Part shown: positions 56,236-64,000 of the stretch, in pieces
Numbering within the stretch: position 1 is the stretch's first letter
Layout of the letters: each line of letters begins with the position of its first letter
Assembly (NCBI RefSeq): GCF_016865365.1
Contig: NZ_AP024469.1
Location: 2,696,501-2,760,500 of the forward strand
DNA length: 64,000 nucleotides
Direction: 5' to 3'
Source of the DNA: Geobacter sp. SVR
GTDB lineage: Bacteria; Desulfobacterota; Desulfuromonadia; Geobacterales; Pseudopelobacteraceae
Made by a program: the position numbers and the translations under genes
The notes under the pieces: generated by a model
What the model was told of the DNA's origin: nothing
The model's input: only the letters and a program-made list of their open reading frames with translations
Database searches by the model: none

Positions 56236-56341
56236 GGGGCGATCCCTCAAGATGCTTGTAGATGACTGCCGCCACATCTTCCACGGATTTTCCATCCATG
56301 TCAATTCCAATGTAAGCGGCTGACGCTTGTGCCGATTCCGG
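56207..56341 (-). pseudogene. Probable C-terminal remnant of shikimate kinase
   Basis: Between aroC and aroB a 44-codon open stretch without an obvious own start reads AAYIGIDMDGKSVEDVAAVI and YKHLEG, like the final strand and helix of AroK (DTDGKSPEEVA...). It overlaps the aroB start by 29 bases, as an aroK-aroB junction often does. The aroC stop is only 34 bases upstream, so the rest of aroK is gone. A functional aroK or aroL must be elsewhere if this reading is right. Confidence 0.5.
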
Positions 56342-56375
56342 TTACCGGTGCTTGCGGGCCGTGCTGTCCGGGCAT

Positions 56376-57557
56376 TCAGGCCATGCGTATCCGTTCCAGA
56401 TAGCCGGCGTAATTATGCTCGATTTCCCCCAGCGAGTCTCCCCCAAACTTTTCCAGAAAAGCATTGGCGATCTCGATGGCAACCACCGCCTCGGCTACCA
56501 CCAGAGCGGCCGGTACGGCGCAGGTATCGGAACGTTCCACCGCTGCCTCGAAGGCCTCGTGGGTACGCATGTCAACGGAACGGAGCGGTTTGTACAGGGT
56601 AGGGATCGGCTTCATGGCAGCCCGCAGCACGATCGGCTCGCCGTTGGACATCCCCCCTTCGATACCCCCGGCATTATTGGTGGTGCGATAGTAAGCAGTG
56701 GCAGCCCCCTGCTCCAGCCGGCCGGCATCGCGGAACAGTTCGTCATGCACCAGCGACCCGGGAATGTGAGCGGTGCCGAATCCCATACCCACCTCGACCC
56801 CCTTGATGGCCTGGATGCTCATCAGCGCCATGGCCAGCCGGGCATCGAGCTTGCGATCCCACTGGACATAACTGCCGAGCCCCGGCGGTACGCCGATGAC
56901 CTGCACCTCCACCACTCCACCCAGGGTATCGCCGCAGGCTTTGGCGGCATCGATGGCCCTCTTCATCTCCTGTTCGGCAGCCGCATCGCAGCAGAACATC
57001 TCCGAAGCGGCAGCGCGCTCCCAGAGCTCTGCCGGAGGCAGATCGGGCCGCGGCGCAGACACCCCGCCAACCTCGCTGACGATCCCCCCCACCCGAATGC
57101 CGAACGGCTGCAGCAGCGCCTTGGCCGCAGCACCGACCGCAACACGCACGGCGGTTTCGCGGGCACTGGAGCGCTCCAGGATGTTGCGCACGTCGTCATG
57201 GTCATACTTCAGGGCCCCGCTCAGATCGGCATGGCCCGGGCGCGGCCTGGTCACTGCCAGGGAATCGTCACGGTGCTCGGACGACGGCGACATCTTCAGG
57301 GACCAGTTCTCCCAGTCGCGGTTTTTCACCACCAGGGTCAGCGGAGAAGCCAGCGTTCGTCCCCAGCGCACGCCGGACAGGATCTCGACGGTATCCCGCT
57401 CGATCTGCATACGGCCGCCGCGGCCGTAGCCCATCTGGCGGCGGGCCAATTCGCGGTTGATGGTTTCGGCTTCGAGCGGAATGCCGGACGGCATCCCTTC
57501 TATGATGGCGGTCAGTTGGGGGCCGTGGGACTCACCGGCGGTCAGGTAGCGCAGCAT
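56376..57557 (-). CDS. aroC: Chorismate synthase
   Basis: The 393-residue FMN-dependent lyase has the signatures [51 protein letters not shown] and GGISNG-like [14 protein letters not shown]. It makes chorismate, the branch point to aromatic amino acids and, through MqnA, to menaquinone. It is the first gene of the block aroC-(aroK remnant)-aroB-Roadblock-aroQ. Confidence 0.97.
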   Translation of the reverse strand: MLRYLTAGESHGPQLTAIIEGMPSGIPLEAETINRELARRQMGYGRGGRMQIERDTVEILSGVRWGRTLASPLTLVVKNRDWENWSLKMSPSSEHRDDSLAVTRPRPGHADLSGALKYDHDDVRNILERSSARETAVRVAVGAAAKALLQPFGIRVGGIVSEVGGVSAPRPDLPPAELWERAAASEMFCCDAAAEQEMKRAIDAAKACGDTLGGVVEVQVIGVPPGLGSYVQWDRKLDARLAMALMSIQAIKGVEVGMGFGTAHIPGSLVHDELFRDAGRLEQGAATAYYRTTNNAGGIEGGMSNGEPIVLRAAMKPIPTLYKPLRSVDMRTHEAFEAAVERSDTCAVPAALVVAEAVVAIEIANAFLEKFGGDSLGEIEHNYAGYLERIRMA

Positions 57558-57707
57558 TAGTCAGGAAACCTCCATGAGGAATGGGGGGTCAAAGTACCAC
57601 CGATGCCCCGTTACGGCAAGCAAAACGCGCGCGAAAGCCCGCCGGATGATGTGTTTTCTCAGACCGGAACCGGTGCCTCCTGCCGAACGTTTGAATGGCT
57701 GCCACGT

Positions 57708-60080
57708 TCAGATCTTGAGCTTCGCTTTCTTTTTCTGCTTCATCGAATCCTTGAGACGCTTGGCGGTCCGGACGATCATCATGCGGTGGGTTCCTTCGGC
57801 TGCTGCCTCGTCCACCGGTATCCTCTGGATATAGCTGCCGTCTGACTGCATGTCCCAGGCAGAGCGCCGATCGTCCAGGTGGGTATCGAATATGGCCCGC
57901 AGCTCGCGGGTAAGTTCTGGCAACTCCACCGGGCAGAGGATCTCCACCCGCGCCTCCAGATTACGTTTCATGGCGTCTGCCGAGGCGACGAAATACTCTT
58001 CTGCCCCTCCGTTCCTGAAGTAGTATATCCGGGCATGTTCAAGAAACCGGCCCACCACGCTGATCACCCGGATAGTGTCCGAAAGGCCGGGAATGCCCGG
58101 GATCAGCCGGCAGGTGTCGCGCACCACCAGATCGATTCTGACCCCTGCCATGGAGGCGCGGTACAGGGCTCTGACTATGTCGCCATCTTCCAGGGCGTTC
58201 ATCTTGAACTGGATGTGCCCTCCCCCCTGTTCGGCAGGCACGCTCATTTCCCGCTCGATCCGCGCCAGCAGCGCCTTTTTCAGAAAGCGCGGGGCCGGAT
58301 AGAGCTTGGTGTAATGGCGCTTGGCCATGAAACCGGTGGTGAGATAGTTGAACAGTTCGGTCACATCCTGCCCAATGGTCCCGTCGCAGGTCAAGAGGCC
58401 CACGTCGCTGTAGATGCGGGCTGTTTCGGCGTGGTAGTTGCCGGTGCCGATGTGCACGTAGCGTTGCAGCCCAGTGTAATCCTGGCGCACCACCATGATC
58501 AGCTTGCAATGGGTCTTGAACCCGACCACGCCATAGGTGACATGAATGCCGGCCTCTTCCATGCGTTCCGCCAGCCGGATATTGGCCGCTTCGTCGAAGC
58601 GCGCCTTCAGTTCCACCACCACCGCCACCTGCTTGCCGTTCTGGGCGGCCAGCACCAGCGCATCGATGATCCGGCTCTGGGCCGAGGTGCGGTACAGAGT
58701 CATCTTGATGCCGCGCACCTTGGGATCTGTTGCGGCTTCTCGCAGAAAACGCTCCACCGAGGTGGAGAACGATTCGTAGGGATGCTGCAGCAGGATAGCG
58801 CCGGCGTCGCGGATGACGTGGAATATGTTGCGCTGGGATTGCAGCAGCGGATGATCGACAGGGTGATAGGGGGGATCGTGCAGCCGGGGGTAATCGAGCC
58901 GCGCCAGTTCGAACAGGTCGCGCATGGCCAGCATGCCCGGCACCTCGAATACGTCGCTCACCTCGTCCAGCTCCAGTTCCGCGGCCAGACGCCCCCGGTG
59001 TACCGGATCCATTCCAGAGCCGATCTCCAGCCGGACGATCGGCGCAAACTTGCGCTCCTTCAGCTCCGACTCGATCATGGCCATCAGGTCGTCGGCCTGT
59101 TCCTCGTCTTTTTCGGTGTTGGCGTTGCGGGTGACGCGGAACAGCTCGCAGGCCAGGATCTCCATGCCCGGAAAGAGCATGTCCAGATTGTTCATCATCA
59201 CGTCCTCCAGCAGGACGAAATGATCCCCCTTGCCTACCCGCAGGAGGCGCGGCGTGCCGAGCCCGACCGGCACCTTGATCCGCGCCAGGGAGGTCTCCTT
59301 GGCCTTGGGGTAGCGCAGCGTCACCAGCAGGTTGAGCGACAGATTGGAGATGAACGGGAACGGATGGGCCGGATCGATGGACTGCGGGGTCAGAAGAGGA
59401 AAGATATTGGTATAGTAGTGCTCGCGCAGCAGCTTTTTTTCCTTGGGCAGCAGATCCCGATACTGCTCGATGATGATGTTCTTTTCTTCCAGAAGCTGCG
59501 CCACCTGCAAAAAGAGCGCATGCTTGTGCGCCTCCAGCTTGCGCACTGCGGCATGGCACTCGACGACCTGCTGGCGGGGAGTGCGGCCGTCAAGGGTCAG
59601 CTCGCGCATACCGGCGCCGATCTGCTGTTTCAGACCGCCGATACGCTTCATGAAGAACTCGTCCAGATTGGCACTCACGATGGCAATGAACTTGACCCGC
59701 TCCAGAAGCGGCGTCCGCGTGTCCTCAGCCTCGTACAGCACGCGCTGGTTGAATGACAGCCAGGTCAATTCGCGGTTCAGATACCACCTGCTGTCGGACA
59801 GATCGACCTCGGCTCCTCCCGACGGAGGCTCAACAGTCGGCGCATTCCCGGGTTCAAGGGCCACCGCCTTTACGGACCTGGTTCTGGCCCCTCTGTCTCC
59901 GGCTTTGGCAGGCTTGACCGCATGCGTCTTCGGCTTGGCCTTGGCGGCCTTCGATTTGCCCTTCGCTTTTACGTGCTTGATCTTTTCCAGCTTGGGGGGT
60001 GCTGCGGCCATGCCCGGGTCAGCGGAAAGGGCAGCATCCTTGACTGCTTTCGGGCTTTTCGTCTTCTGCGATTCTGTCAC
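57708..60080 (-). CDS. ppk: Polyphosphate kinase 1 with a basic N-terminal tail
   Basis: The 790-residue protein has, from about residue 92, the four PPK1 domains (WYLNRELTWLSFNQRVL, NLDEFFMKRIGGLK). The phospho-His region reads YVHIGTGNYHAETARIYSD, and the catalytic core includes KMTLYRTSAQSRII and ELKARFDEAANI. It polymerises the ATP gamma-phosphate into polyphosphate. The first 91 residues are a Lys/Ala/Pro-rich, likely disordered extension absent from E. coli PPK (688 residues). The upstream neighbour is the DRTGG-Nudix fusion on the same strand, 170 bp away. Confidence 0.95.
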   Translation of the reverse strand: MTESQKTKSPKAVKDAALSADPGMAAAPPKLEKIKHVKAKGKSKAAKAKPKTHAVKPAKAGDRGARTRSVKAVALEPGNAPTVEPPSGGAEVDLSDSRWYLNRELTWLSFNQRVLYEAEDTRTPLLERVKFIAIVSANLDEFFMKRIGGLKQQIGAGMRELTLDGRTPRQQVVECHAAVRKLEAHKHALFLQVAQLLEEKNIIIEQYRDLLPKEKKLLREHYYTNIFPLLTPQSIDPAHPFPFISNLSLNLLVTLRYPKAKETSLARIKVPVGLGTPRLLRVGKGDHFVLLEDVMMNNLDMLFPGMEILACELFRVTRNANTEKDEEQADDLMAMIESELKERKFAPIVRLEIGSGMDPVHRGRLAAELELDEVSDVFEVPGMLAMRDLFELARLDYPRLHDPPYHPVDHPLLQSQRNIFHVIRDAGAILLQHPYESFSTSVERFLREAATDPKVRGIKMTLYRTSAQSRIIDALVLAAQNGKQVAVVVELKARFDEAANIRLAERMEEAGIHVTYGVVGFKTHCKLIMVVRQDYTGLQRYVHIGTGNYHAETARIYSDVGLLTCDGTIGQDVTELFNYLTTGFMAKRHYTKLYPAPRFLKKALLARIEREMSVPAEQGGGHIQFKMNALEDGDIVRALYRASMAGVRIDLVVRDTCRLIPGIPGLSDTIRVISVVGRFLEHARIYYFRNGGAEEYFVASADAMKRNLEARVEILCPVELPELTRELRAIFDTHLDDRRSAWDMQSDGSYIQRIPVDEAAAEGTHRMMIVRTAKRLKDSMKQKKKAKLKI

Positions 60081-60250
60081 CGGAAGGACTCCGTTTCAAA
60101 GTGGTAATGGTGCGAACAGTACAGGTTTCCCGACGACTGCAAGGACATACCCCGAGAGCTCGATCCGCCGGGGTTGTTGCCACTTCTACTTCCCTGCCTC
60201 CTGTTTTCTGCCGATGCTACGACTGCCGGACATGGCGCCCCGGCATTCCG

Positions 60251-61882
60251 CTACAACGGAGGCCGGTCCCCCAGTTTCCATTCGGCCCGGATATGGTAGG
60301 GCCTGGTGGTATAGGCTCGATACACCGCGGTACCGTCATATTCCAGCAGCGCCTTGAGGCGGTCCTGCATTACCGGATTATCGACCCTCTCCAGTGCCTC
60401 GGCTTCGGTCAGCCAGCAGGCCTCGGCGCTGTCGCCGGTCGGCGCCAGATCTCCGTTCAGGTAGCGCCCCTGAAACGTGAAGATCAGCGCCGCAGGGGGT
60501 GAAAGCTTGGACCACACCGCCGCCAGTGCGCCCGGCTCGATCTCCACGCCCGATTCCTCGCGTACCTCGCGGCGCAGTCCCTCCACCAGATCCTCCCCCT
60601 CTTCGATCCGCCCCTGCGGAATCTCCCATCCGCGCTTGTGGTTCCTGATCAGCAGTACCTCGTTGGCGGCATTGCGCACCAGGCAGCCGACCACCACGCA
60701 CTGCAGCGAATGATTGCCAAAGGTGGTGCATCCCCTTTCCTGCTCCTGGGGTACAACCACCCCTGCTGCCACCGCCTCCCCCGGAAGCGAAAACAGGTCG
60801 TCGAGCCGCTCGAAATCGAACTCGCTTCCCGACAGTTTCCAGATCAGCTCCAGCTTCTCCCTGTCATCGGCAGTGATTTTGGAGACATCCCGGGTGATCT
60901 TGCGGTACAGTTCTGCGGAAACCTGATTTTCGGCGCGGATATAGGGGACATTGCTGTCATCGAGGATCTGCTGGGTGATGGGGCTGATCGGCACCGAACC
61001 GGAGATCACCAGCCCGACGATCCTGTCGTGATACTGAGGCATGCGGTAGAGATGCGCCATGGTCACCAACAGTTGATCCCTGCTGCTGTTGACGATCAGC
61101 AGCGACGGCGACTGCAGGAGTTCCGCCACGCGATGGGTCGATGCGGCCCCCACCTGCACCCGGTGAATTATCCGGTGCAATTCCTGCCGGTTGCCGTGCA
61201 GCGGCAGGTCCAGCAGCCGGGATATGCGGCTCAGGGTGGGATTGGCCAGCACCGGGTGATAATTGAATCCCCCGATTACCCGCAAAGGTCCGCTTTTCAG
61301 GGCCCGTTGCAGATAATCGAGCGTCCGCGACCGCTTCTCGGCGATCATCTTGTTGACCAGGATCGCCCGCACATCGACCCCTTCCTTCTCGAACAGCGCC
61401 AGGATCAGGGCCAGTTCGTCGACCACGCTCCCCAGTCCGCCGCCGGTCACCAGCAGCACCGGGGCATCCAGGAGCTGCGCGATCCGCGCATTGGAGAGCT
61501 GCATGATCGAGCCGACCCCGGGATGACCGGAGCCTTCGATGACAATGAAATCGCAGCGTTTCTCCAGCTCGGCGCAAGCCTTCACGATTCTTTCCTGCAG
61601 ATCGTCGGGAGAAACCAGCCCGTCGACCATCTGATGGGTCGTCTCCGGCAGGACCACCACCGGCGACATCAGTTCCAGGTCCCGGGACAGGTCGAACACC
61701 TCCGACATCAGCGCAACATCCTTGTCCACCACCATGCCGCGGTAGGTGACCGATTTGGCGCCAAAGGGCTTGATGTATCCGATCCGCGTGTACTTCTGGC
61801 GGGCCAGGTGCAGCAAACAGAGACTGGTGGTGGTTTTTCCGCTGTCCTGCCCAACCGCGGCGATGAATACTTTCTTGGCCAT
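60251..61882 (-). CDS. BioD-like P-loop / DRTGG / Nudix fusion protein
   Basis: The 543-residue protein has three parts. Residues 1-210 are a dethiobiotin-synthetase-like P-loop domain (VGQDSGKTTTSLCLLHL, and IVIEGSGHPGVGSIMQLSNA). Residues about 215-330 resemble the DRTGG domain found in long phosphotransacetylases and CBS-DRTGG proteins (LLIVNSSRDQLLVTMAHLY, GLVISGSVPISP). Residues about 385-520 are a Nudix hydrolase with the box GRIEEGEDLVEGLRREVREESGVEI. There is no acetyl-/butyryl-transferase domain. P-loop plus DRTGG suggests a nucleotide-responsive regulator; the Nudix part could hydrolyse a nucleotide or diphosphorylated molecule. No function can be named. Confidence 0.85.
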   Translation of the reverse strand: MAKKVFIAAVGQDSGKTTTSLCLLHLARQKYTRIGYIKPFGAKSVTYRGMVVDKDVALMSEVFDLSRDLELMSPVVVLPETTHQMVDGLVSPDDLQERIVKACAELEKRCDFIVIEGSGHPGVGSIMQLSNARIAQLLDAPVLLVTGGGLGSVVDELALILALFEKEGVDVRAILVNKMIAEKRSRTLDYLQRALKSGPLRVIGGFNYHPVLANPTLSRISRLLDLPLHGNRQELHRIIHRVQVGAASTHRVAELLQSPSLLIVNSSRDQLLVTMAHLYRMPQYHDRIVGLVISGSVPISPITQQILDDSNVPYIRAENQVSAELYRKITRDVSKITADDREKLELIWKLSGSEFDFERLDDLFSLPGEAVAAGVVVPQEQERGCTTFGNHSLQCVVVGCLVRNAANEVLLIRNHKRGWEIPQGRIEEGEDLVEGLRREVREESGVEIEPGALAAVWSKLSPPAALIFTFQGRYLNGDLAPTGDSAEACWLTEAEALERVDNPVMQDRLKALLEYDGTAVYRAYTTRPYHIRAEWKLGDRPPL

Positions 61883-62171
61883 CGATCTCCCCTTCTGTGC
61901 TTCATAAGGTTTTCAAGGTCTTTTCAGTATAGCAAAAGCGGCGGATAATCGCTCGGCAGCGTGAGAAGGATTTCATTCCGAAATACACGAAACCCGCCAG
62001 AAAAAGCAATCGAATTTGCCGCATCGCAGACAGGTTCCTAATGCCGTGATATTTCCGCTCCCTCTCGGGCAGATCTCCCCGAGGCGTGCCGACACCGTTT
62101 TCCGGGTTCCGAAACAAATGTTCAAAACATTTTTGCACTCCCTGTCACCTCTGTGATAAAAACGACCCCCT
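61883..62171. promoter_or_regulatory. Divergent region between the fusion gene and the helicase
   Basis: The 289 bases hold the divergent promoters. AAATGTT-CAA-AACATTT (62116-62132) is a 7-bp inverted repeat 40 bases ahead of the helicase start; the TTGCAC immediately behind it with TGATAA 15 bases on is a possible promoter. No terminator or RNA gene is visible. Confidence 0.4.

Positions 62172-64000
<1,829 letters not shown>

Noticed and set aside
57879-59756. 625-codon open frame antisense to ppk
   Set aside because: The His/Gln/Asp-rich translation is typical for the complement of a high-GC gene; no family features.

Overview
The window is a 64 kb piece of a GC-rich chromosome that looks like Geobacter or a close relative (Geobacterales, Desulfuromonadia). 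The support is gene content rather than a marker gene: a citramalate synthase, futalosine-type menaquinone genes (mqnA and a long UbiD-family decarboxylase), NifU/NifS, a TRAP dicarboxylate transporter behind a textbook sigma-54 promoter, a PxxKW cysteine-rich protein, and a Roadblock/TPR pair next to shikimate genes. No phage, CRISPR array or complete insertion sequence is visible. Both ends are cut: an OsmC-family gene on the left and a UvrD/PcrA-type helicase on the right.

Layout. 1-11.6 kb, almost all on the minus strand, is the translation block known from E. coli (thrS-infC-rpmI-rplT-pheS-pheT-ihfA-merR). It is bracketed by tRNA-Val(GAC) and tRNA-Pro(GGG) and preceded by rph-rdgB-rlmD. 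infC appears to start at AUA. 11.4-20.6 kb holds a small zinc-ribbon gene, a ComEA-like protein, cimA, a MATE pump, mtaB, a YjbQ/UPF0047 gene, a UbiD decarboxylase and a TPR lipoprotein-like secreted protein. 20.7-29.4 kb has a membrane histidine kinase and an NtrC-type regulator separated by a cassette of AraC regulator, aldo/keto reductase, alcohol dehydrogenase, carboxymuconolactone-decarboxylase-like protein and glyoxalase-like protein, with two palindromic repeat elements. 29.5-34.8 kb holds msrA, a methyltransferase and the TRAP operon dctP-dctQ-dctM plus a small membrane protein. 35-39 kb has an RND/MMPL exporter and nhaA, the latter behind a structured leader resembling the nhaA-I riboswitch motif.

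39-46.7 kb (minus) carries two Opp/Dpp-type permease genes with a DUF4160-DUF2442 toxin-antitoxin-like module wedged exactly between them (DUF4160 frameshifted), then a 2-oxoacid dehydrogenase E2, nifS-nifU and a phosphohexomutase. 46.9-50.2 kb has a PxxKW protein, a Nudix hydrolase, mqnA and a TolC-type protein. 50.2-57.6 kb is a shikimate/fatty-acid block read right to left: aroC, a probable aroK remnant, aroB fused to a TPR tail, a Roadblock protein, aroQ, a Xaa-Pro peptidase, accB, accC and gcvH. 57.7-64 kb holds ppk1 with a basic tail, a BioD-like/DRTGG/Nudix fusion protein and the helicase.

The most unusual items are the P-loop-DRTGG-Nudix fusion beside ppk1, the aroB-TPR/Roadblock arrangement with the aroK remnant, the DUF4160-DUF2442 insertion inside an ABC transporter operon, the switch-like leader of nhaA, the AUA start of infC, and a family of three long palindromic intergenic repeats.
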